NCBI RefSeq assembly: GCF_017051705.1
Contig: NZ_JAFIDJ010000001.1
Span: 1,269,786-1,333,785, forward strand
Direction: 5' to 3'
DNA from: Algoriphagus lutimaris
Lineage (GTDB): Bacteria; Bacteroidota; Bacteroidia; Cytophagales; Cyclobacteriaceae
Length of the DNA: 64,000 nt
A model generated the notes under the pieces. It searched no databases and was not told the DNA's origin. It saw only the letters and a program-made list of their open reading frames with translations. Made by a program: the position numbers and the translations under genes. Positions within the stretch are counted from its first letter, which is position 1, and every line of letters begins with the position of its first letter. Shown here one piece after another: positions 26,631 to 34,777 of the stretch.

Positions 26631-26644
26631 TAACCTAGATAGGT
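26631..26644. promoter_or_regulatory. possible operator palindrome
   Basis: AACCTA and TAGGTT form a perfect 6-bp inverted repeat around GA, 18 bases before the start of the GhrA-type gene. The surroundings are very AT-rich. Position suits a repressor site, but nothing else supports it. Confidence 0.3.
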
Positions 26645-26785
26645 TTCATTTAATTATAATATACTAAAAACGAAATTACTGATACTTTCATTACAAAATC
26701 TCATGATTTTACATGAAATTACAGGATTTCTAGAAATATTCTGAGAGAAAATTCGATTTAATTTACATAACACATATTACTGTAT

Positions 26786-27640
26786 ATGAAAAAGTATGCT
26801 TTTCTTAATTTATTACTATTTACCCTTCTAATAACTGACTTTCAACTCGTTGCACAGCAAATTGAAATGCCTCAAGCATCACCATCTGCCAAGATTGCAC
26901 AAAAAGTTGGATTAACTGATGTTTCGGTATCCTATAGTAGGCCCAGTAAAAAAGGCCGGAAGATATTTGGTGAACTTGTTCCCTACGGAGCGATTTGGAG
27001 GACGGGAGCCAATGGAGCTACCATTTTAAGCTTTTCCACTGATGTAAAAATCCATGGCAAGGATGTTCCAAAAGGCCAGTATGCTTTGTATTCCATTCCA
27101 GACAAGAAATCTTGGACCATCATTTTGTCGAAAAACACCAAACTCTGGGGAGCTATTGGGTATAATCCAGACGAGGATATAATCAGATTTGATGTCACCC
27201 CAACCAAGACAAAAAAAGAATATGAGACTTTTGAAATCAGTTTTACTAACATGACAGATAAAGGAGCAGACCTGACTATGGCTTGGGATCAAACCAGTGC
27301 GAGTTTCCATATTTCCATGGACTCAGACCCTATTGTAATGGCTCAAATTAAAGAATATGTTTTAGATAAAGATACTGATAACCCTTCCTTACTCTACGAA
27401 GCTTCAAGCTATTACCTGAATACGGGAAGAGATTTAAATAAAGCATATGAATGGATTCAGGAATCCGTACAGGCTGAGCCTAAATATTGGGCCTACCACC
27501 TAAAGGCTAAAATAGAAGTTGCATTGGGTCTAAAAACTGAAGCGATTGAATCTGCTAAAGAATCCATTGATTTAGCCGAAGAAGCTCAAAATCCAGATTA
27601 TATAGGTTTAAATGAACGATTGATTCAATCCCTGAAATAA
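26786..27640 (+). CDS. exported DUF2911 protein with C-terminal TPR-like helices
   Basis: A signal peptide (residues 1-24) precedes the DUF2911 domain (about 28-170), recognised by VSYSRPSKKGRKIFG, the IWRTGANGAT block, and a DVPKGQYALYSIPDKKSW segment. The remaining 100 residues look helical with TPR spacing (NKAYEWIQESVQAEPKYW, KTEAIESAKESIDLAEE). The family is common in Bacteroidota and is exported to the periplasm; its role is unknown. It is followed by a strong bidirectional terminator shared with the convergent symporter gene. Confidence 0.86.
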   Translation: MKKYAFLNLLLFTLLITDFQLVAQQIEMPQASPSAKIAQKVGLTDVSVSYSRPSKKGRKIFGELVPYGAIWRTGANGATILSFSTDVKIHGKDVPKGQYALYSIPDKKSWTIILSKNTKLWGAIGYNPDEDIIRFDVTPTKTKKEYETFEISFTNMTDKGADLTMAWDQTSASFHISMDSDPIVMAQIKEYVLDKDTDNPSLLYEASSYYLNTGRDLNKAYEWIQESVQAEPKYWAYHLKAKIEVALGLKTEAIESAKESIDLAEEAQNPDYIGLNERLIQSLK

Positions 27641-27659
27641 TTAAGCAAGAGGGAATAAA

Positions 27660-27690
27660 AAAGGGAATTATCGGTTCGATAATTCCCTTT
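27660..27690. terminator. bidirectional terminator with a 14-bp perfect stem
   Basis: AAAGGGAATTATCG (27660-27673) pairs with CGATAATTCCCTTT (27677-27690) across a GTT loop, with further A and T on either side. It sits between the convergent DUF2911 and symporter genes and should serve both. Confidence 0.93.
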
Positions 27691-27716
27691 TTTTGAGTTT
27701 TACTTTTCTTTCTGTT

Positions 27717-29420
27717 TTACTTTTTAATCATTAATTGGCCAATGGCTGCAAATAACATGACGGCCAAACAACCGATCGCATTGTACCATAAAAACCCAAT
27801 ATTCCAGACAAAATCAAATAACCCCAGTCCATTTCTAAAATGGATTAGCAGAATAAGCGCCTGAGAGCCCAAGGCCGCAATAAAAACCGCTTTGCCTTTG
27901 ATCCACTTCATAAAAAATCCTACTATAAAAATCCCGAGGATTGTCCCATAGAATAGCGATCCTAATAAATTAACCGCTTGTATCAGGTTCTCAAATAAAG
28001 AGGCATAGGTAGCGAATAAAATTGCCCCGACACCCCAAAAAGCAGTAAAGAATTTAGATGAATGTAAATAATGTTTATCGGAGGCATCTTTTTTAATCGA
28101 TCGCTTATATAAATCAATGGTACTGGTAGAGCCTAACGAATTCAATTCCGAAGCACTGGAAGACATAGCTGCAGAGAAGATTACTGCAAACAATAAACCT
28201 ATGACCCCTTTGGGCAGATTATCCATCACAAATCGCATAAACACGTAGTCAGTATCTCTGGTTTCGGCAACAGGATCATTAGTGACAATTAGTTCTTTGA
28301 CCTCATCCCTGATCTGTTTTTGTTCCTCTTTTAGAACTTTTAATTCTTGCTGAATTTGATTTTCAGATGCCACATCTTTCCGATCGATCGCGGAGAGTAA
28401 TTCCTGATACGAAGCCTTACTTTCATTAAAATTGGCAGAATATTTTTCTTCTAAAAGCTCAAAATCCGCAGCATATTCACTCTCTCTTAATTTGTCGGTT
28501 TGCACTTTATTGAACACCACAGGAGGTTGATAAAACTGGTAGAAAACAAAAACCATTACTCCAATAAACAGGATAACAAACTGCATCGGGATTTTAAGAA
28601 AACCATTCATAATCAACCCCATCCTACTTTGAGACAGAGTCTGGCCTGAAAGGTACCGTTGAACCTGGCTTTGATCTGTTCCGAAATAGGATAAAAATAG
28701 AAAAACGGCTGCAGTCATCCCCGACCAAACATTGTATCGATCCGCTAGATCAAATTCAAAATTAACCATGTTTAAACGGTCCATCTTTCCCGCAACATGC
28801 ATCGCTTCCTGAAAAGAAATAGGAAGCATTTGTATCACAATTATCCCAGCAAGGATCATTCCACCCATCATTACAGCCATTTGCTGCTTTTGAGTAATCG
28901 ATACCGCCTCAGTTCCGCCGGAAACCGTGTACACGATTACCAAGGTACCAATCAATATATTGGTCCAGGTTAAATTCCAGCCCAGCAAAGTAGATAGAAT
29001 GATCGCAGGAGCATAAATCGTAATACCTGCAGCAAGGCCTCTTTGAATAATAAACAATAAAGCTGCTAGTGTCCTAGTCTTGAGGTCAAATCTATTTTCT
29101 AAATATTCATACGCAGTATAGACCTTTAATTTATAGTAAATAGGGATGAAGCTCACTGAAATGATAATCATCGCAAGAGGCAGTCCAAAATAAAATTGAA
29201 TAAAGCGCATCCCATCCTCATAGGCCTGACCTGGTGTACTTAAAAATGTAATTGCAGAAGCTTGAGTCGCCATAATTGACAAACCAATGGTCCACCAATT
29301 CATGGAATGTTTCCCCCTCAAGTAAGAATCTAAGCTATTCTGTTGGTAGGTTTTATAAACTCCATAAGCAGCTATTGTTCCTAGCGTTCCAAATAAAACA
29401 ATCCAATCGATTAAACTCAT
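27717..29420 (-). CDS. sodium:solute symporter with a coiled-coil insert
   Basis: A 567-residue SSS-family transporter with about 13 predicted membrane segments. The early FLSTPGQAYEDGMRF and the GTDQSQVQRYLSGQ segment are typical of the family. Residues about 303-392 form a long charged insert (YAADFELLEEKYSANFNESK, VLKEEQKQIRDEVKEL) between membrane helices that looks like an antiparallel coiled coil and is not part of the core fold. The start at 29420 gives MSLIDWIVLFG and an ATGA overlap with the preceding micro-ORF; the frame to 29441 adds seven residues. Substrate is not known; linkage to a deacetylase suggests a sugar or its derivative. Confidence 0.88.
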   Translation of the reverse strand: MSLIDWIVLFGTLGTIAAYGVYKTYQQNSLDSYLRGKHSMNWWTIGLSIMATQASAITFLSTPGQAYEDGMRFIQFYFGLPLAMIIISVSFIPIYYKLKVYTAYEYLENRFDLKTRTLAALLFIIQRGLAAGITIYAPAIILSTLLGWNLTWTNILIGTLVIVYTVSGGTEAVSITQKQQMAVMMGGMILAGIIVIQMLPISFQEAMHVAGKMDRLNMVNFEFDLADRYNVWSGMTAAVFLFLSYFGTDQSQVQRYLSGQTLSQSRMGLIMNGFLKIPMQFVILFIGVMVFVFYQFYQPPVVFNKVQTDKLRESEYAADFELLEEKYSANFNESKASYQELLSAIDRKDVASENQIQQELKVLKEEQKQIRDEVKELIVTNDPVAETRDTDYVFMRFVMDNLPKGVIGLLFAVIFSAAMSSSASELNSLGSTSTIDLYKRSIKKDASDKHYLHSSKFFTAFWGVGAILFATYASLFENLIQAVNLLGSLFYGTILGIFIVGFFMKWIKGKAVFIAALGSQALILLIHFRNGLGLFDFVWNIGFLWYNAIGCLAVMLFAAIGQLMIKK

Positions 29421-29521
29421 GAGTAGGCATTTTGAATCCAAGTGAACAATGCAATAATTATTAATAGACTAGCCAATAGTCCTATGTATAAGTTTTTCCA
29501 ACGTATCGGTTTCTCTTCCAA
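29417..29521 (-). CDS. 34-residue single-span membrane micro-ORF
   Basis: A short frame starting at TTG 29521 reads M/L-EEKPIRWKNLYIG and then LLASLLIIIALFTWIQNAYS before TGA. Its stop overlaps the symporter start as ATGA, and its start is 2 bases past the stop of the upstream deacetylase. The N-terminus is charged and the middle is a good transmembrane segment, so the product could sit next to the transporter. No ATG is available; TTG is the only reasonable start. It may be an accessory subunit or a leader for translational coupling. It is too short to assign by homology. Confidence 0.55.
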   Translation of the reverse strand: MEEKPIRWKNLYIGLLASLLIIIALFTWIQNAYS

Positions 29522-29523
29522 AA

Positions 29524-31986
29524 CTATTGTTCGATTAAGTTTATGAATAATTTTATTGCACCTGGAACCCCAGCCGGTAATTCTCTGAAAAAGGAAATCC
29601 CAGTGTAAACATAATGTCCTTTTCCATATTCTGCATAGATCAATGAGCCATTCATAAATGGTTCATCTGGATCTTGAAATTGCAAAGGAGTACTGTATTC
29701 CTCTGAAATATCTGTAACGAAATACAAGCCTCTTTCTTGAACCCAACCCTCAAAATCTGCTTCATCCATCTTATTAGGACCAGCTAGAATAGGATGACTC
29801 CAATTCGCCTTAAAAGGAGAATTTTCTACAGTTACACGATCTCTACTCAGTTGAAATGAGTAAGGCCCCATATTTTCAGACAACAATCCACCTGTGGTAT
29901 TGTACTGGACAATCACATTGCCACCTTGGGCAATATAGTCCATCAAAATTTCATGATTTTCTATTAAATCTGTATTGGTATTATAGGCTCTAATCCCAAC
30001 CACCACTGCTTTGAACTGGCTTAAATAATCCAATGAATAATCAGCCGCACCTATCAAGGTAACCTGATATCCCAAAGAACTTAATACACTTGGCACATCA
30101 TCACCAGCACCTTCAATATAGCCTATTTTATCTCCGGATATTTCCCAATCGGCTTTGATCAAATTGATTGAAGAAGGACTAAAATAGGTCAAATTGGGAA
30201 TATGACTATAAGAAATTCGATTGGTTGTCTGATTATAAACTTCACCCGATTCAGTGACATAATTAGCTGTCACAGTCAATTTCTGATTGCTACCCAAAGT
30301 AAAAAGTACCTGAAATACTTTTTCTTTATTCAACTCATTGGTTTCTACGGAAATAATGGAATATTGATTCTTCTCTAAATTTTCAAATATCAATTCTCCA
30401 TCTTCCAGTTTATCAGAAAAATGAACAGTCACTGAAAAATCCTGGTCTACCCCGTCCACTAAAATGACATTTTCTTTAGAAACAGATATGTCAATTTTTG
30501 GAACCACAGTAAAAGGCTGTTTAACCTCTCCATCTACCCTGCTATTGTATTTATAGGTTAATGGAAGATTAATAGAAATCGCATTTCCTTGGTATTCCAT
30601 ATTCAAAATCCCTTGGAGCTGATCGTCATCAAAAGGCTTTCCAATATCCAATTGATTACTTACATGATAAAGTGCTCCATCCGTTGGTTCTTTTAACCAA
30701 TAGGGCTGGGAAAGAGGAACATTGGTAGGAAGGGTAATTTTTTGATCCACATCCATTAACACATTGTACTCCAGATTTTTATCAATTTGATTTATCCCTG
30801 CAATATTCTCAAATGAAATGATTTTTAATTGACTATCTAATGGGTTAGTAATTTCTAAATTGGTGGTAATTTCCTCTCCGGGATAGCCTATTTCCTGGTT
30901 TACAATCCATTCTGCTTCTATCCCTAATGAAGATAAAATCAAATCATCAATACTCGACAATTTCTCTTTTACCCAAATGGCTGGATTAGGAACTTCATTC
31001 AACTTCTTTTTAATGGAAAGTAGTTTATCAAGATTGTTTTGGGGCTGAATAAAGTCAAACGATGCTAACGCTTCATCAATTAATACTTCAATTTCCTGAC
31101 CTCCCTCAAGCGTTTCCCAACGGTTTTTAACCCCATCAAATGCAGAGTCCTTAGCTGGCTCACCTGCCACAAATTGTATATGATCCAATGCCCCTCCATT
31201 TCTAGGCGTACTTCCAAAACCTTGAGATTTATGCATGGTACGACTATCAGCAGCGATTTGGCTGTAGGTTTCACCCAACAATGGATTGTAGTCACCTGTA
31301 GGGAACTCAAAGTATTGTTCCCCTTCTACTTTTTCAAATTCTCCACGGAAATTATACGTATTCCAAAATACCCTTTTTGGTTTCCATGGATCAACGTATT
31401 GAAGTTGTTCGGGAAATACTGAAGGGTCACCCGCAATTGAAAGAGCCTCTCCCGCTAAAATTGCAGAAGTAGTATGCTGTCCATGGTTTCCTCCTCCAGG
31501 AATAGTATTAAATCGGGTAATGATAATATCTGGTTGAAAATTTCTAATCACCCATACTACATCAGAAAGGACTTGTTCTCTTGGCCAGTTTTGAAAAGTT
31601 TCATTTGGAGTTTTTGTATAGCCAAAGTCAATTGCTCTTGAAAAATATTGGCGTCCTCCATCTGTTTTTCGTGCCTGCAGTAACTCCTGGGTTCGAATCT
31701 GCCCAAGCTTCACTCCTAGTTCCTTCCCAATTAAATTTTGACCTCCGTCTCCCCTAGTCATACTTAAATAAGCCACCTGCAAATTTTCCCCATTTGCGAG
31801 GTAAGAGATCAACCGCGTATTTTCATCATCAGGATGAGCTGCAACATACAATACCCGTCTCGTTTCTTTTATCTGCTGCAACTTCTGATAAAGGTGAGAG
31901 GAGGAAACGGACTGTGCGTTAGAAATATTGAAAGAAAATAGAACTAAGATCAGTGCAAAAGCACGCGTTAATATCGATTTGGTCAT
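29524..31986 (-). CDS. exported PIG-L/LmbE-type deacetylase
   Basis: A signal peptide (residues 1-24) leads to a PIG-L domain with the metal motif AHPDDE at 50-55 and the later RFNTIPGGGNHGQH segment (His ligands). The rest of the 820 residues, after about 300, is an Ig-like/beta-rich region and ends in a domain resembling glutamine-amidotransferase-like folds (YVVVGIRAYNTNTDLIENHE-type strand near residue 660 and YGKGHYVYTGISFFREL). PIG-L proteins remove acetyl groups from GlcNAc-type substrates. It opens a three-gene operon with the micro-ORF and symporter, suggesting uptake of its product. Substrate is inferred only. Confidence 0.84.
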   Translation of the reverse strand: MTKSILTRAFALILVLFSFNISNAQSVSSSHLYQKLQQIKETRRVLYVAAHPDDENTRLISYLANGENLQVAYLSMTRGDGGQNLIGKELGVKLGQIRTQELLQARKTDGGRQYFSRAIDFGYTKTPNETFQNWPREQVLSDVVWVIRNFQPDIIITRFNTIPGGGNHGQHTTSAILAGEALSIAGDPSVFPEQLQYVDPWKPKRVFWNTYNFRGEFEKVEGEQYFEFPTGDYNPLLGETYSQIAADSRTMHKSQGFGSTPRNGGALDHIQFVAGEPAKDSAFDGVKNRWETLEGGQEIEVLIDEALASFDFIQPQNNLDKLLSIKKKLNEVPNPAIWVKEKLSSIDDLILSSLGIEAEWIVNQEIGYPGEEITTNLEITNPLDSQLKIISFENIAGINQIDKNLEYNVLMDVDQKITLPTNVPLSQPYWLKEPTDGALYHVSNQLDIGKPFDDDQLQGILNMEYQGNAISINLPLTYKYNSRVDGEVKQPFTVVPKIDISVSKENVILVDGVDQDFSVTVHFSDKLEDGELIFENLEKNQYSIISVETNELNKEKVFQVLFTLGSNQKLTVTANYVTESGEVYNQTTNRISYSHIPNLTYFSPSSINLIKADWEISGDKIGYIEGAGDDVPSVLSSLGYQVTLIGAADYSLDYLSQFKAVVVGIRAYNTNTDLIENHEILMDYIAQGGNVIVQYNTTGGLLSENMGPYSFQLSRDRVTVENSPFKANWSHPILAGPNKMDEADFEGWVQERGLYFVTDISEEYSTPLQFQDPDEPFMNGSLIYAEYGKGHYVYTGISFFRELPAGVPGAIKLFINLIEQ

Positions 31987-32068
31987 AAATGGGCTTGATA
32001 AAACATTACAAGCTAAAATATGACAGCTTCAAATAAAAATATTTTGTGATTAATGGGGAATCTTACTG

Positions 32069-33205
32069 CTATTTGGAATGGCTATATTGAACTTTACCTG
32101 GAATCGTATAACCCATAGTAAACTCGAAAAAATCTGCTTTTGCTTTATGCGCCTTAATTTGAACGCCCATAAACACATGGTTATCAAAACGATATCTTAC
32201 TCCCACGCGTTCATAAAACCAAGTCGTTTCATAATTGAATTTTGACCTGTCCAAATACACTCCTATTGCTACTGGAGCGTACAAATGTTTGTTGATCTTC
32301 CATTCCCAAGAACCCACGATTGCAAAAGAGTTGGCATCTAAAAAATTAGTGTTTTCACCTGGCCACCGGTCTTTGATACCAGCTCCATAAAACCAATCTA
32401 AGCCCAAGCCTATACGGTACTTGTAAGAAGCTTCCCAAAGGTAATTTACTCCTACGCCACCTCTAAAATAGCTACCTTCATCAATTTCATAATTTTTATA
32501 TCCCAAATACATGGCAATATTCCAGAATCCTCTTTTTTCCAATTCCGGATAATTGACTGCCTCCGTAGGAAGAGGATGAACCGATCCCAAATTTGTTTTT
32601 ACTCCAATCCCAATAGGAATATAATTTATTCCGGCATTTGGCCTTTTGATCGCTCCATTTGAGAAATGCTTTAATCCTATAGTACCAATCAGGCTTACTC
32701 GACTCGAAAGTTTATAATTGGCCTTGAAACCTAAATGTATGTAGGAATTTAGATTGGAACCTACGAATTGATTAAGTGGATTTGATTCTGGATCGTATGG
32801 CTTAATATTAAAGCCCAACCCTATTTGACCAAAATAACTGAAATAAAAATTCTGATAGATAGCTTGACGAGAAAAAGGCATTTCAATAAAACCATAAATT
32901 CCCATGGGTCTTCCCAATTGATTGGAATATCTCGTCATAGAGCTAAATCCAATACCCATACTAGGATATCTATAGAGGTAATTGAAGAAGGTATTTTCTA
33001 TTTTCCTCCATTCCATCCGGATGTCTATCCCTGTAAAATATTCAGTTTTTTTGATTTCCTCAGCCCATTCTTTTCCATTTCCAAGTAAAGGTCCATTTTC
33101 ATAGGAGAAAACAAGCGACTTTTGAAATTTGGCCTGGCCAAAACTTGAAAGATAAAAAAGGGAAAATAAGGCTGTGAGGGCTACTGACCTTTTAATAAAA
33201 GACAT
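32069..33205 (-). CDS. PagL-like acyloxyacyl hydrolase / lipid A deacylase
   Basis: A 378-residue exported protein with a signal peptide (residues 1-24, ending SSFGQAK). The chain is a beta-barrel with the PagL-type active-site pattern LKHFSNGAIKRPNAGINY, where His and Ser should be catalytic. PagL removes the 3-O acyl chain from lipid A in the outer membrane, which affects surface recognition. The Bacteroidota version is longer than the 150-residue proteobacterial enzyme because of an N-terminal extension. I set the start at 33205 because the promoter at 33233-33260 lies between it and the alternative start at 33259. Confidence 0.82.
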   Translation of the reverse strand: MSFIKRSVALTALFSLFYLSSFGQAKFQKSLVFSYENGPLLGNGKEWAEEIKKTEYFTGIDIRMEWRKIENTFFNYLYRYPSMGIGFSSMTRYSNQLGRPMGIYGFIEMPFSRQAIYQNFYFSYFGQIGLGFNIKPYDPESNPLNQFVGSNLNSYIHLGFKANYKLSSRVSLIGTIGLKHFSNGAIKRPNAGINYIPIGIGVKTNLGSVHPLPTEAVNYPELEKRGFWNIAMYLGYKNYEIDEGSYFRGGVGVNYLWEASYKYRIGLGLDWFYGAGIKDRWPGENTNFLDANSFAIVGSWEWKINKHLYAPVAIGVYLDRSKFNYETTWFYERVGVRYRFDNHVFMGVQIKAHKAKADFFEFTMGYTIPGKVQYSHSK

Positions 33206-33232
33206 TCTAAAACTTACTAAATTAATTAAGGG

Positions 33233-33260
33233 TAAAGATAATAAGGATAGAATAAACAAA
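33233..33260 (-). promoter_or_regulatory. promoter of the PagL-like gene
   Basis: On the minus strand TTTG (33260-33257) is followed after 16 bases by TATCTTTA (33240-33233), a 7-of-8 match to the Bacteroidota TAnnTTTG box. The ATG at 33205 lies 28 bases downstream, a normal leader length. The frame start at 33259 would overlap the -33 box, so the downstream start is favoured. Confidence 0.7.
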
Positions 33261-33494
33261 AACTCCAGTATTCCAATTTTCGTGAATCTGATTTACTTCC
33301 TTATTTTTTTTTAAAATTAATAAGTATTAATCTCCAATTTTTTTCTTGGAAATAAACAGGGGGAGGGAGGAGAATTAGATTACAGGTTTTTAAACTCAAG
33401 TAGAAAGATTATTTAGCGTAAACTTTTAGGGCATCTTTAAAATACCCTATCTGTTTGTTTTTTAAAAATTATTTAAAATTTCTTATACCAAAAA
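33261..33494. other. noncoding AT-rich spacer
   Basis: No protein-coding signal, tRNA or repeat is seen here. It has homopolymer A/T runs and a purine-rich patch, AACAGGGGGAGGGAGGAGAA, near 33356. A weak near-palindrome around AGGGCATC/ATACCCT (about 33428-33448) is the only other structure. Confidence 0.6.
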
Positions 33495-33518
33495 AAGGCC
33501 AACCTTTCGGTTGGCCTT
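33495..33518 (-). terminator. intrinsic terminator of the TPR gene at 33537
   Basis: AAGGCCAACC (33495-33504) pairs with GGTTGGCCTT (33509-33518) over a TTTC loop. On the minus strand the stem is followed by seven T. It lies 19 bases past the stop codon. Confidence 0.92.
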
Positions 33519-33536
33519 CTAACTTTTTTCTAGGAA

Positions 33537-34751
33537 TTACATTCCGCCTTCCATCCAATTTGGACCTTTGAGCTCGATCAATTTTTTATTGTATTTATCA
33601 GCTTCCTCGGTATTCTTCAATCTTGTATGAACTTGGAAAAGAATCTCCATTACATCTGTATTTTCAGGTCTAATTTCCAATACTTTAGTGAAGTAAGGAA
33701 TTGATTCTTTATAATAATTATCAGCTTCTTTACCCATAGATTCAGATTTCTTTTCCCACTCATCATCAGGAAGAGCATTCAAATCAGCCAAGATTTCTCT
33801 TGCTCTATCTAACATCAAAGCACCTGTGTAGAAGTTACCATCATAAAAATCAGGGTCTACTTCTACAGATTTTTTGTAATCTGCCATAGCTCCATCCATG
33901 TCTCCTGATTTTTCTTTCAAGAATCCAGATCTCAAAAGGATTGCTGCATTATTAGGGTCTGATTTCAATGCCTCCTGAATAGAAGCCATTGCCTCATCCA
34001 TTTTATTTAATTGAAGCAACAACTGGATTTCATATTCAGCTAAAATCTTATCTTCTGGATATTCTTCTCTAGCTGCCATTACCATATCGTAAGCTCCTTC
34101 AGGGTTTTCATCCTGACCACTCAAGATTTGAACCATGAAATAATAGGTATTCAATTTATCGTATTCTTCAACATCCAAAAGCAAATTGAAATGCTTTTTA
34201 GCCTCCTCATACATTTCTAAGTCATTAGCCAAGAAACCTGCATTGTAATGGATAGTTGTATCCTCAGGAGCAATTTCACCTGCTAGGTCAAAGAAATAGT
34301 AAGCCATTTCTTGATCACCTTCATTATATCTTTCAATTGCTTTATCGAATGAGGTATTCTTAAGCGTATTGATAGAATAAGGTCTTAAATTATCAGGAAC
34401 ACCTAGTACATCTTCTTCCCAAATATCTTTTCCTATACCATCTTCTTTATTACTACCTCCCATTTCAAAAGCTTTCATGAAAGTAGCAAGTGCAGCCTGT
34501 CCTACTTCATATGTTTGCTTGGTGTTGGAAGAATCAGAACCAAACATTTTGGTTTCGATTTGTGCTTTGATTAAATAAGTCTCAGGGTCTACTCCTGTCT
34601 CAGGGTCAGCAGTTGCAGCTTCGATATCAGATAATGCTGTTTGAAGATCACCAGATTTGAAGTTCTTTTCTGCAGACCTAACTACTTTTTTTTGTCCAAA
34701 GGCCAAGGTTGTTGCACCAATTAAGGCCATTGATAGAATTAGCTTCTTCAT
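33537..34751 (-). CDS. exported tetratricopeptide-repeat protein
   Basis: A signal peptide (residues 1-19, ending AFGQ) precedes 385 residues of TPR-type repeats, such as FKSGDLQTALSDIEAATAD, MYEEAKKHFNLLLDVEEYD and GDMDGAMADYKKSVEVDP. Six or more units can be counted. It is probably periplasmic and works as a binding scaffold. The start lies 26 bases from the gyrA stop on the same strand, so the two may be cotranscribed, though no function links them. The strong terminator after it closes the transcript. Confidence 0.86.
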   Translation of the reverse strand: MKKLILSMALIGATTLAFGQKKVVRSAEKNFKSGDLQTALSDIEAATADPETGVDPETYLIKAQIETKMFGSDSSNTKQTYEVGQAALATFMKAFEMGGSNKEDGIGKDIWEEDVLGVPDNLRPYSINTLKNTSFDKAIERYNEGDQEMAYYFFDLAGEIAPEDTTIHYNAGFLANDLEMYEEAKKHFNLLLDVEEYDKLNTYYFMVQILSGQDENPEGAYDMVMAAREEYPEDKILAEYEIQLLLQLNKMDEAMASIQEALKSDPNNAAILLRSGFLKEKSGDMDGAMADYKKSVEVDPDFYDGNFYTGALMLDRAREILADLNALPDDEWEKKSESMGKEADNYYKESIPYFTKVLEIRPENTDVMEILFQVHTRLKNTEEADKYNKKLIELKGPNWMEGGM

Positions 34752-34777
34752 TATTAGCGTTTTACTTTTTTGTTTGG

